This document shows positions 1 to 7,273 of a stretch of 64,000 nucleotides of DNA, one piece after another. Source of the stretch: an uncultured Lachnospiraceae bacterium (GTDB taxonomy: Bacteria; Bacillota; Clostridia; Lachnospirales; Lachnospiraceae); contig ONAD01000012.1 in the NCBI GenBank assembly GCA_900315735.1, positions 1 through 64,000 on the forward strand. The letters are read 5' to 3'. Each line of letters starts with the position of its first letter. Position 1 is the first letter of the stretch. The notes below the pieces were generated by a model that was not told the origin of the DNA, ran no database searches, and was given only the letters and a program-made list of their open reading frames with translations. The position numbers were made by a program, and so were the translations under genes.

Positions 1-45
1 CAGCTGGCCCCATGGAGCAAGCTAGCTCAGGAAACTTGTAAATGA
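1..45 (+). CDS. possible 3' end of an unidentified plus-strand gene
   Basis: A plus-strand frame is open from the left edge to a TGA at 43-45 and a clear plus-strand terminator follows at 68-100, so some gene probably ends here. Another frame ends at 39-41, so the frame is not certain. The 14 visible residues do not let me name the product. Confidence 0.2.
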   Translation, partial: QLAPWSKLAQETCK

Positions 46-67
46 TTAGAGTAAAATACTCGCATGT

Positions 68-100
68 CTGGCATCCCTAGCAAGGATGCCAGTTTTGTTT
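68..100 (+). terminator. Rho-independent terminator of the gene left of the window
   Basis: A perfect 9-bp stem (CTGGCATCC at 68-76, GGATGCCAG at 84-92) with a 7-nt loop is followed by TTTTGTTT. The U-tract lies on the plus strand, so it ends transcription entering from the left. Confidence 0.85.
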
Positions 101-183
101 GGGGAACGCCCCGAAACTATGCGCTTACTAAAGAACACTAATAGCCATTTATGAAATCTTAAGAATTTTGTCACAATATGGCA

Positions 184-213
184 AGAGCTATTCCTTAAGT
201 TGGGAATAGCTCT
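184..213. terminator. hairpin terminator after the transglutaminase-like gene
   Basis: AGAGCTATTCC (184-194) and GGAATAGCTCT (203-213) form an 11-bp stem with an 8-nt loop, 36 bp beyond the stop of the minus-strand gene at 250. The tract after the stem on the minus strand is poor in U, while the plus side is a CT-rich run. It probably closes the long leftward operon and may work in both directions. Confidence 0.6.
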
Positions 214-249
214 CTTCTTCCTTCACAACATATTTATTTTTCCAAAAAT

Positions 250-1440
250 TTATACTGCCTTTCTTCCCTCTTTCTTTCCATAATTCATATAATGTTGATA
301 ATATAAGGGCAAGTCATTCCCAAATGCAACTTTCAAATCATCATTATTTTCCCGATAAACCGCTATATTAAATGTACTGCAGCCACGGCGTCCTTCACGC
401 ATTCCAAAATTCACAAAATGTGACAAAACCGCCAAATCATCATTTCCAAATGCTGCCTTCACATCTGGATTTGCATTTAAATAATACTCAAAGTCATATA
501 CCAGACTATAATCTATACCATTATATACCGTAATTGCGTCAATATTGGTTACTGTTCCAGTTGCCTGACGTCCTTCTGCCTTGCCATAATGCATATAATG
601 ATAATAATAATCTGGTAAATTATATCCAAATGCACTTCGCAAATCCCTATAACGCATACGGTAAGAATTCACCTCAAATTTACTGCTTGCCTGACGTCCC
701 TCTGACATTCCATGATTTATGAAATGTTCCAATATTGCAATATCATCATTACCGAAAGCATTTTTTACATCTGGGTTAAGTGCTATATAGTCATTCATAT
801 TATATACTGCCGAATAATCTACTCCATTGTATACCGTAATTCCCTGAAGTGTCATAGTCCCAGTTCCATTTCTTCCTTCAGTTTTGCCATAATTGATATA
901 ATGACGATAATATGCACTCCAGTTTGTACCAAATGCCCTTCTTAAATCTATATACTCATTATAATAGGACTTTACATCAAACGTTTTATTTCCCTGACGT
1001 TTTTCATTCATACCATAATTCACAAAATGTGCCAATGTACTGATATCATCATTAGGAAAAGCCTTTGCAATATCCGGATATTTCTTAATATAATAACTGT
1101 AATTATATACTGCTGAATAGTCTACTCCATTATATACGGTGACACCATCCGTAATTGTCACCTCACCAGTCGCCTTACGTCCTTCCGCTTTACCATTTGA
1201 TATGTAATGCAAATAATAAGAACGTAAATCATTCCCAAATGCCATTCGCAAATCCTTATATCGGTTCTTATAAGAAAGTACATTAAAGGTTGCTATTCCC
1301 TGACGTCCCTCATGCATTCCATTATTAATAAAATGCATAAAAGCCTGCTCTTCATCTGCACCAAAAGCAGCTTTAATATCCGGATATGTTCTCAAATAAT
1401 AATCTACATCAAAAACCGGCGAATAATCTACTCCCTGATA
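250..1440 (-). repeat. four tandem ~306-bp coding repeats
   Basis: In-frame units begin at 1440, 1134, 831 and 525 (minus strand) and are 306, 303, 306 and 276 bp including the stop. Each opens with Y-N/Q-G-V/I-D-Y-S and holds two related halves: one with YPD/NPD and H-F-x-N-x-G-M-x-E-x-R, the other with Y-x-x-Y-x-D-L-x-x-A-F-G and Y-G-K-x-E-G-R. The pattern resembles the NPDV...HY..G..EGR repeats found in secreted RTX-type proteins. Confidence 0.9.
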
Positions 1441-2502
1441 GTTATAATCTCTGTCAGCAATTACATTGTCATTCTTACAAACTGGAACACTGTAGCTACT
1501 CCACCAGCTTTCTGCTGTATGCGACCACTTGCCATATTCATCACTGAAATTATCGGATACATTAAAACACCAATAACTATAGACAGTTCCGGTTGTATCA
1601 TCTGCATCATCATCCCAGGTACAGTCCACCACATACCATCTACCATATAATTTTACTTTGTTCCACTCATGACTGCTGCTGGTAACACATACCGTCTGAA
1701 TACCAACTGCATTGCAAAGCATTTCAAAGGTTTCCGCATAACCGGCACATACTGCTTTACCTTCTAACAGAACTCCGGCACTGCTCTGATGATAGCTTCC
1801 CGCCTCAGAGTACCAGCAATTCCGCATAATAATGTCATGTGCTTCCTGCTCCATATCAAGAATTGTCGCTTTACTCTTAATCGATGCTACCCATGAATCC
1901 AGCTTGTTTTTAATTCCATTCGTCTTATCCGCTCTTGCACCTCCATTTGAGCAGGTATTGTAAACGCCTAATGCCAGTTGATATTTACCATCTGAATTCA
2001 CACCATAAAGCATCTCCTCATTTACAAAATAGAACTGCGGATTGGACATCTGGACAATTTTTGCCACTTCCAGTGCAGTATCCAAATCCAGACTGCCGAT
2101 TGAAACAAAGCCCGAATGATAATGTCGCGCAGAATCAAAGGTCTTATAGCCGGCGCTCTTATTTCCTGTAAGGAATGACATATTCACATCATAAAGTGCC
2201 TGATAGAACTGCTTCTCTGCACCAGACATCTTACTATAATAATAGTCGGAGCCATATACTGCCCAGTAAGATGCATCTGCTGCATTATACTGTGCCCTGA
2301 CTATTGGTAAATCTTCTGTTTCATCCTCATCAAGTTCTCCGACATTGATGGTCTTTGGCTGTTCATAACCACACTTCTGTGCTGCATCAGCCACCCCATT
2401 GTCTGTTTCTTCTGCCCAAACCGCCATATCCGGCATCATGGTTACTGCCATAAATAATGCCAGTAACAAGGCAATTAATCTGTTTCCCACTTTTTTCTTC
2501 AT
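250..2502 (-). CDS. secreted transglutaminase-like protein with C-terminal YPD/EGR repeats
   Basis: This is a 750-residue secreted protein. The start at 2502 (MKKKVGNR) is chosen because AAGGAGG at 2511-2517 lies 8 nt upstream; an ATG two codons earlier is too close to it. A signal peptide ends near the AWAEE sequence. The middle carries a transglutaminase-like cysteine-protease fold with a plausible triad: C252 in AVCAGYAE, H278 in HEWNKV and D293 in VVDCTWDD. The last 400 residues are four tandem units of about 102 residues. Family knowledge suggests a surface enzyme that cleaves or cross-links peptide bonds, perhaps in the wall; the substrate is unknown. The gene is last in the leftward glycan operon, and its repeats match those of the glucosaminidase at 16579-18144, so the repeats may hold both enzymes on the glycan made here. 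Confidence 0.85.
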   Translation of the reverse strand: MKKKVGNRLIALLLALFMAVTMMPDMAVWAEETDNGVADAAQKCGYEQPKTINVGELDEDETEDLPIVRAQYNAADASYWAVYGSDYYYSKMSGAEKQFYQALYDVNMSFLTGNKSAGYKTFDSARHYHSGFVSIGSLDLDTALEVAKIVQMSNPQFYFVNEEMLYGVNSDGKYQLALGVYNTCSNGGARADKTNGIKNKLDSWVASIKSKATILDMEQEAHDIIMRNCWYSEAGSYHQSSAGVLLEGKAVCAGYAETFEMLCNAVGIQTVCVTSSSHEWNKVKLYGRWYVVDCTWDDDADDTTGTVYSYWCFNVSDNFSDEYGKWSHTAESWWSSYSVPVCKNDNVIADRDYNYQGVDYSPVFDVDYYLRTYPDIKAAFGADEEQAFMHFINNGMHEGRQGIATFNVLSYKNRYKDLRMAFGNDLRSYYLHYISNGKAEGRKATGEVTITDGVTVYNGVDYSAVYNYSYYIKKYPDIAKAFPNDDISTLAHFVNYGMNEKRQGNKTFDVKSYYNEYIDLRRAFGTNWSAYYRHYINYGKTEGRNGTGTMTLQGITVYNGVDYSAVYNMNDYIALNPDVKNAFGNDDIAILEHFINHGMSEGRQASSKFEVNSYRMRYRDLRSAFGYNLPDYYYHYMHYGKAEGRQATGTVTNIDAITVYNGIDYSLVYDFEYYLNANPDVKAAFGNDDLAVLSHFVNFGMREGRRGCSTFNIAVYRENNDDLKVAFGNDLPLYYQHYMNYGKKEGRKAV

Positions 2503-2771
2503 TAGCATATCCTCCTTAAATTTTCTGCTGTCACTGATATATATCCTGCCGAATTTCATATTAATATTCTGAAAGTATAATTTCTAAATCACCTCTCATT
2601 TTCTTTGCAACCCATTTATAACTAAGTCAGCAACTTTTATTGTCTATATGGATCACCTGCGATTAAGTTTTGCTTGCGACACCATTCTTAATATATCACT
2701 GGATTTTTATTGATATCCTCACCACTTCCAGCTATTCCATTCTCCCTAGCATAACTGGGGAATTAGACTTT

Positions 2772-3863
2772 TCATTCGTTTGAGCTGCATTTTTCAATGC
2801 AGTATTGTTTCAATACACGAACTCCCTCTGTGCAGTATCTAGTCAATTTCTGTAAAAATACACCCAGCAGGCAAATCATCAGTATGAACAATATATAAAT
2901 AGCAAAAAGATGCCGCCAAGAAAGTTCCATCTGTGCAAAATATGCATATAATATAAAGTCAATTTCATGATGTACAAGATAAATTGCAAAGGAATATGTA
3001 CTTAAGAAAACTACCACTTTCTTCACCGGCATTATGGTCAGATAATCACTTACAAAATAAAGCAGCAGAAATACTGAACATCCACACAATCCCACCATTG
3101 TCATGTACGGAACCGGGAAATAAGCTCGATTCCCCCAAAGTAAAAATGCTGCAATTCCTCCACTAATCACTAAACCAAGAACCGTCCATGCATTTTTCTT
3201 CACCATATCCGTCATTTCTGCCCTTTTTTCAAAAAGTGGGAACAGATACTGCGCGCAATATATTCCAAATGTAAATTCCATCACTCTGATTAATGGATTC
3301 CAAATTATCGGCATCTGGAATATATAATGATTATTTGTATAAAGATTTAATGCTATAATTGCAATTGCAAAAATAACCGGTATCTTCTTCACGCACCACC
3401 GTATCAATGGATACAGAATGTAAAATACAATGATACATCCTAAGAACCATTCCCCGGTAACATAGAAATTAGGTAATCGATAAGATAAGAAACCATCCAT
3501 GCCAAATACCGTCAATATAAAATACTTCCATGGAATACCATTATATAAATGTGGTGTAAAAACTTCCACTAAAAATCTGCACAAAATATAAGCAATATAA
3601 AACATTGGAAATAATGCCACAATACGTTTCTTATAAAATTGCTTTATGGAAAAGCTGTTTTTCTCACTATAAATCAAAGCACATCCAGATAACACAAAGA
3701 ATAAAGACACTCCGACTGAACCAAAGTCTGTATTTTTAAAGAATAATGCCGTATTGTATACTCTGCGTGGTGCCTCCTCCGTTCCCATATTAAAATGAAA
3801 TGTAAAAATTAAAATTGTTGCAACCGCCCGGATAAAATCCAGGCTGTATAACCTTTTTTTCAT
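2772..3863 (-). CDS. membrane O-acyltransferase (acyltransferase 3 family)
   Basis: The 363-residue integral membrane protein starts at MKKRLYSLDFIRAVA (3863), where the R-x-x-S-L-D-F-x-R-A motif of the acyltransferase 3 family begins; the open frame runs further upstream but into the neighbouring gene. About ten hydrophobic segments are visible. HFNMG near residue 24 supplies the usual early catalytic-type histidine. These enzymes move acyl groups, often acetyl, across the membrane onto surface sugars. It lies downstream of a lipid-sugar GT2 and two EmrE-like subunits, so it may acylate that sugar. The acyl group and acceptor cannot be read from sequence. Confidence 0.85.
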   Translation of the reverse strand: MKKRLYSLDFIRAVATILIFTFHFNMGTEEAPRRVYNTALFFKNTDFGSVGVSLFFVLSGCALIYSEKNSFSIKQFYKKRIVALFPMFYIAYILCRFLVEVFTPHLYNGIPWKYFILTVFGMDGFLSYRLPNFYVTGEWFLGCIIVFYILYPLIRWCVKKIPVIFAIAIIALNLYTNNHYIFQMPIIWNPLIRVMEFTFGIYCAQYLFPLFEKRAEMTDMVKKNAWTVLGLVISGGIAAFLLWGNRAYFPVPYMTMVGLCGCSVFLLLYFVSDYLTIMPVKKVVVFLSTYSFAIYLVHHEIDFILYAYFAQMELSWRHLFAIYILFILMICLLGVFLQKLTRYCTEGVRVLKQYCIEKCSSNE

Positions 3864-3907
3864 AAATCTATAAAACCTCTCATCCTTTGTTCGTCGTTGT
3901 AATATCT

Positions 3908-4237
3908 TTAAACAGAAACACAAACTGCTCCCACAAGTATTAAAATCACTCCACAAATTTTCTTAGTTGAAATTTTCTCTTTTAATATCAGATAGGACAA
4001 AACCATTGTCCAGATATAGGTCAATGATGTAAGTGGCAATACCACAGAATAGTCCAGATATCGTAAAATCCAGATATTTAATACTGCCGAGGCAAGATAC
4101 AAAAATCCCCCAATATAAAGATTAACATTCATAATAAGTGCCAGAATTCCGTCCGCCCCAGATGCTTTCTTTAAAAATAGAGACGCAACCGAGCCTACCA
4201 TCGTCATGATTATCAGGATTATAAAAAATAATATCAT
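3908..4237 (-). CDS. EmrE/SMR-like flippase subunit (second of a pair)
   Basis: The 109-residue protein has four hydrophobic helices and ends with the SMR-type pattern LTSLTYIWTMVLSYLILKEK, typical of ArnE/ArnF and other EmrE-like proteins. The start MILFFIIL at 4237 is chosen because it overlaps the upstream partner's stop by 4 nt (ATGA), giving translational coupling; the frame stays open further upstream, but that part would read through the partner. Paired small EmrE-like proteins beside a GT2 usually flip undecaprenyl-phosphate sugars to the outer face. The conserved Glu of drug-exporting SMR proteins is not evident, which favours a lipid-sugar role. Confidence 0.8.
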   Translation of the reverse strand: MILFFIILIIMTMVGSVASLFLKKASGADGILALIMNVNLYIGGFLYLASAVLNIWILRYLDYSVVLPLTSLTYIWTMVLSYLILKEKISTKKICGVILILVGAVCVSV

Positions 4238-4575
4238 TCTTCCGTACCTCCTGCAATCAAAATCACTCCAGCTATAATTATCAATACCCCAAGGCATTTT
4301 AGTATTGTAATTGTCTCCTGTAATACCACTGCTGCCAGAATAATGCTCAATACATAATTCAGGCTTAACATTGGTTGAAGCACAGAAAGCTCTCCATAAC
4401 GATAAGCTACTATCATAACAAGTGCTCCCACTCCATAAAAGCAAAAACCAAAGAATAATACCAGAATTCCCTGTTCTGCCGACAACTTCCAAAGCAACTG
4501 TCCCACACAGACACATATGGAAGAAACTATCATTAACAATATGCCTTTTCTATTTTTTCGAAAGGATTCTATCAT
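4234..4575 (-). CDS. EmrE/SMR-like flippase subunit (first of a pair)
   Basis: The 113-residue protein has four transmembrane helices, including the VLSIILAAVVLQETI segment common in EmrE-like proteins. A GGTGGAG ribosome site precedes the ATG. It is coupled by a 4-nt overlap to the partner at 3908-4237 and lies 13 nt after the GT2 gene. By analogy with ArnE/ArnF, the two probably form a heterodimer moving an undecaprenyl-phosphate-linked sugar. Drug efflux is possible for the fold but does not fit the neighbours. Confidence 0.8.
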   Translation of the reverse strand: MIESFRKNRKGILLMIVSSICVCVGQLLWKLSAEQGILVLFFGFCFYGVGALVMIVAYRYGELSVLQPMLSLNYVLSIILAAVVLQETITILKCLGVLIIIAGVILIAGGTEE

Positions 4576-4588
4576 TTATATCTCCACC

Positions 4589-5383
4589 TTACTTTGGATT
4601 ATATGCGCCACGCGCATTCTTAAGCAAAATTTTCATCAATTCACTGTTTCCTTTCAGGAAGCTAATCTTAGTGGGAGTCTTTCCTTTCTTGGGATATGCT
4701 CTTGTTACAGGTATCTCACAAGCTTTCATTCCAATCTGTGTCGCTCTTACCGAAAGATATGCCAGTAACTCATATGTCATAAAGATGTCTCTAAGTGGCT
4801 GCACTCTTTCGTCGGTAAGATATCTTGCCGAATATGCCCTATAAGCATTGGTTGTGTCTGTAAAACGCTGATGTGCTGTTAAGGATATAATTGGTGCATG
4901 AATTAACTTCACTGAAATGGAGCGAACAAATGGTGTATTAACCGCTTTTCCACCTTTTACAAATCTGGAACCCTGTACCAGATCATATCCTTCTTTTAAC
5001 TTTCTGATAAAGTTTGGAACATCTTCTATACTGTCCTTATTGTTTCCATCAATTGTAATAACACCTTTATAACCTCTCTGAAGAACCCACCAGATTCCCA
5101 TTCGAAGTTGTGCACCCTGTTTCCCTGTATCCTGCTTTACCAAAAGAGTGTTTACATCCAGTGTTTTCAATCGTTCTTCTTCAGTACAACCATCCGTTGA
5201 ACCACCATCACAAATCACAATATCTGCCCAATCTGAAACATGATATTTCTTTGCTCTGGCAAGTTCTTTTATAATTCGCTCTCCTTCATTTATAATTGGT
5301 ATCAAAACCACATAATCTCTATTTTTCTTTTCATATTCCACGCACTCAAATTTCGGTACACCCGGCTGTTTTTCGTAAATCAT
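4589..5383 (-). CDS. GT2 glycosyltransferase, dolichol-phosphate-mannose-synthase-like
   Basis: This 264-residue soluble GT-A enzyme has VLIPIINEGERI at the nucleotide-binding start, DGGSTDG near residue 60 and IDGNNKD near residue 110 in place of the D-x-D region, followed by GSRF. That pattern belongs to the DPM1/ArnC branch, which loads one sugar onto a polyprenyl phosphate. There is no C-terminal membrane part. The ATG overlaps the stop of the upstream acyltransferase by 1 nt (TAATG). Followed by two EmrE-like genes, it probably makes the undecaprenyl-phosphate sugar they flip. The donor sugar is not known. Confidence 0.85.
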   Translation of the reverse strand: MIYEKQPGVPKFECVEYEKKNRDYVVLIPIINEGERIIKELARAKKYHVSDWADIVICDGGSTDGCTEEERLKTLDVNTLLVKQDTGKQGAQLRMGIWWVLQRGYKGVITIDGNNKDSIEDVPNFIRKLKEGYDLVQGSRFVKGGKAVNTPFVRSISVKLIHAPIISLTAHQRFTDTTNAYRAYSARYLTDERVQPLRDIFMTYELLAYLSVRATQIGMKACEIPVTRAYPKKGKTPTKISFLKGNSELMKILLKNARGAYNPK

Positions 5384-6480
5384 TACTTCCTTCCTTCCGT
5401 AGCAATTTTACCAAAAATCAAATTGACTTTTTTCTTCACAAATCTTACAAATGCTCCCCCAAAAAGAGAAACTGTAAACAATACTATCGTTCTGAAAAAT
5501 GTAAACATATAACATCCAATTGCCGAATCAAGATAATTCTGCGACATAAAAATTCTAAGAATAATATAATTAAGCGGATCATGTAACAAATATACATAAA
5601 ATATATTGGTTATAATAAAGTTCCATGCCTTTGTATTTGGAACCCTCAAAAAAAGTCTATCACATAATTCGGCCATAATATATGTAAAAAAAGCTCCAAC
5701 TATAATTGTAAAGAATCCATCCAAAACTCCATATTGCACATTAATTATTTCTAATCCTAATAACAACACTCCAGCACTTATGGTTGTTTTCAGATTCCAC
5801 CTTGAGTTTTTGCTTCTTTCTTTTTCAAATACATATCCTAATGCAAAATAGAAAATATAACTTAATCCTATTTTTAAACCCAATATATCAAATGGAATAT
5901 ATGGAAAAAGTAACTGAACAATTCCTGTTATCAGTAAAATTGCATAAATACTTTTTATATTCACTTTCTCTATTAGTTTGACAATAACTACAAAAACAAG
6001 TATACACCAAAAAAGTGCTATTAGAAACCACAAATGACCGCTTTCCTGCCCTGACAAAAAAGCTTTTAAAGCCTCCTTTAGAGATGCATTATCATAAAAA
6101 TATCCAAGCCGTTTTATCGGAAACATAAAAAACCAACCATATACAAAGTATGGTATCAAGAGACGTTTTACTTTACTTTTTAATATATTGTCAAATGTTC
6201 CCAGTTGTCTCAAAGCAATTGTCGCACCAGATAGCATAAAAAACAGTGGCATATGAAATCCATAAACCCAACCTGCTAACCATCTAATACCCGAAAGAAT
6301 TCCAGAATTATATGCAGGACTTAAATCAACAGGTAAATTATATGCCACTCCGCCCAAATTTGTCTGCATGTCCAGGTATGCGCTATGTCCAATAACGACA
6401 TACACCATAGCAATAACCCTAACCCAATCGTAAACAGTTACTCTTTCTTTCTTTTTTCCCGCAACTTCCTCAACTATCAT
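5383..6480 (-). CDS. membrane O-acyltransferase (acyltransferase 3 family)
   Basis: This 365-residue multi-span protein has the family opening VYDWVRVIAMVYVVIGHSAY, with a Gly-His pair in helix 1, and FHMPLFFMLSG near residue 75. A TTG lies one codon before the ATG at 6480; the ATG is preferred because it overlaps the upstream stop as TGATG and sits about 10 nt after GAGGGAG. The first 80 residues resemble OatA- and WecH-like acetyltransferases. It probably adds an acyl group to a sugar or lipid-linked sugar outside the membrane. Confidence 0.85.
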   Translation of the reverse strand: MIVEEVAGKKKERVTVYDWVRVIAMVYVVIGHSAYLDMQTNLGGVAYNLPVDLSPAYNSGILSGIRWLAGWVYGFHMPLFFMLSGATIALRQLGTFDNILKSKVKRLLIPYFVYGWFFMFPIKRLGYFYDNASLKEALKAFLSGQESGHLWFLIALFWCILVFVVIVKLIEKVNIKSIYAILLITGIVQLLFPYIPFDILGLKIGLSYIFYFALGYVFEKERSKNSRWNLKTTISAGVLLLGLEIINVQYGVLDGFFTIIVGAFFTYIMAELCDRLFLRVPNTKAWNFIITNIFYVYLLHDPLNYIILRIFMSQNYLDSAIGCYMFTFFRTIVLFTVSLFGGAFVRFVKKKVNLIFGKIATEGRK

Positions 6481-7268
6481 CAATTAAATTCTCCCTCTAT
6501 ATACAACATTGCTTTTTCCAGCTTAGCAATATCATCTGTTTTTCCCATTTCAATAGAAATCCAGTTTTGATAATCTTCTTCAACCAGAAGCTGTTTTAAT
6601 TCCTGATGATTTTCTCTCTGTTCAATCGGTTTAAGTCCAGGTTCACTTATATGAATATGATTTATCAATTTTACTTTTCCCCTAAGGATTGTGATGTTCT
6701 CCTCATTCTGTATCATCGTGCCTAAATCAAGATTAAGCTTAAATCCCGGTGAATCAACACTTTCTATGAGATTCAGTGCAGATTCTGTATCATTCATATA
6801 GTTCGTATTGTATATTGGTGGATTTGCCTCTATTCCTATAACCGTCTGTTTCTCTGCTGCATAGTCTCCAATCTCCCGAAAGAATGCTATTCCCACCTTG
6901 GAATCCACTCCTTCTGGAATATTTCTATTTCTTGGACAGCCAAATACCAGATTCTTACAGCCAATTGCTGCTGCAAAGTCAATTGCTTTTTTGGTATAGT
7001 CCACCAATACCCGTCTCTCTTCCTTTGTTCCAAAAAGTTTTTCCTCCCGCCCAAACCAGATAGACTGCATCGAAGGAACAACAAATCCATACTGTTCTCT
7101 TAATCTTAAACTCCATATTCCAGCCTCTTCCTTATGATTATATGGTTCCTTTGGGAAAATTCTTGTCGGTGCTATTTCAAGTCCCGAAAATCCATATTTT
7201 TTCATCCATATATAGACCTGTTCATCCTGTTCTTCTGTCCATCCGATATTAGAAACTGATAATTTCAT
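6480..7268 (-). CDS. sugar phosphate isomerase/epimerase-like TIM barrel
   Basis: The 262-residue protein fits the xylose-isomerase-like TIM-barrel family (AP endonuclease 2 superfamily). Four likely divalent-metal ligands lie at strand ends: E147 (GIEANPP), D181 (NLDLGTM), H206 (HIHIS) and E240 (ISIEMGK). Members isomerise or epimerise sugars, keto-acids or inositol derivatives; DNA repair is unlikely in this context. It lies 5 nt after the large GT-C-like gene and overlaps the next gene by 1 nt, so it probably acts on a sugar precursor of the locus. The substrate cannot be assigned. Confidence 0.75.
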   Translation of the reverse strand: MKLSVSNIGWTEEQDEQVYIWMKKYGFSGLEIAPTRIFPKEPYNHKEEAGIWSLRLREQYGFVVPSMQSIWFGREEKLFGTKEERRVLVDYTKKAIDFAAAIGCKNLVFGCPRNRNIPEGVDSKVGIAFFREIGDYAAEKQTVIGIEANPPIYNTNYMNDTESALNLIESVDSPGFKLNLDLGTMIQNEENITILRGKVKLINHIHISEPGLKPIEQRENHQELKQLLVEEDYQNWISIEMGKTDDIAKLEKAMLYIEGEFN

Positions 7269-7273
7269 TCTTA

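Noticed and set aside
1-45. End of an insertion-sequence transposase
   Set aside because: Only 14 residues are visible and they do not match any transposase end I can recognise.
4422-5586. Plus-strand open frames opposite the GT2 and acyltransferase genes
   Set aside because: They lack ribosome sites and recognisable domains and lie antisense to well-supported genes; the same holds for other antisense frames in the window.
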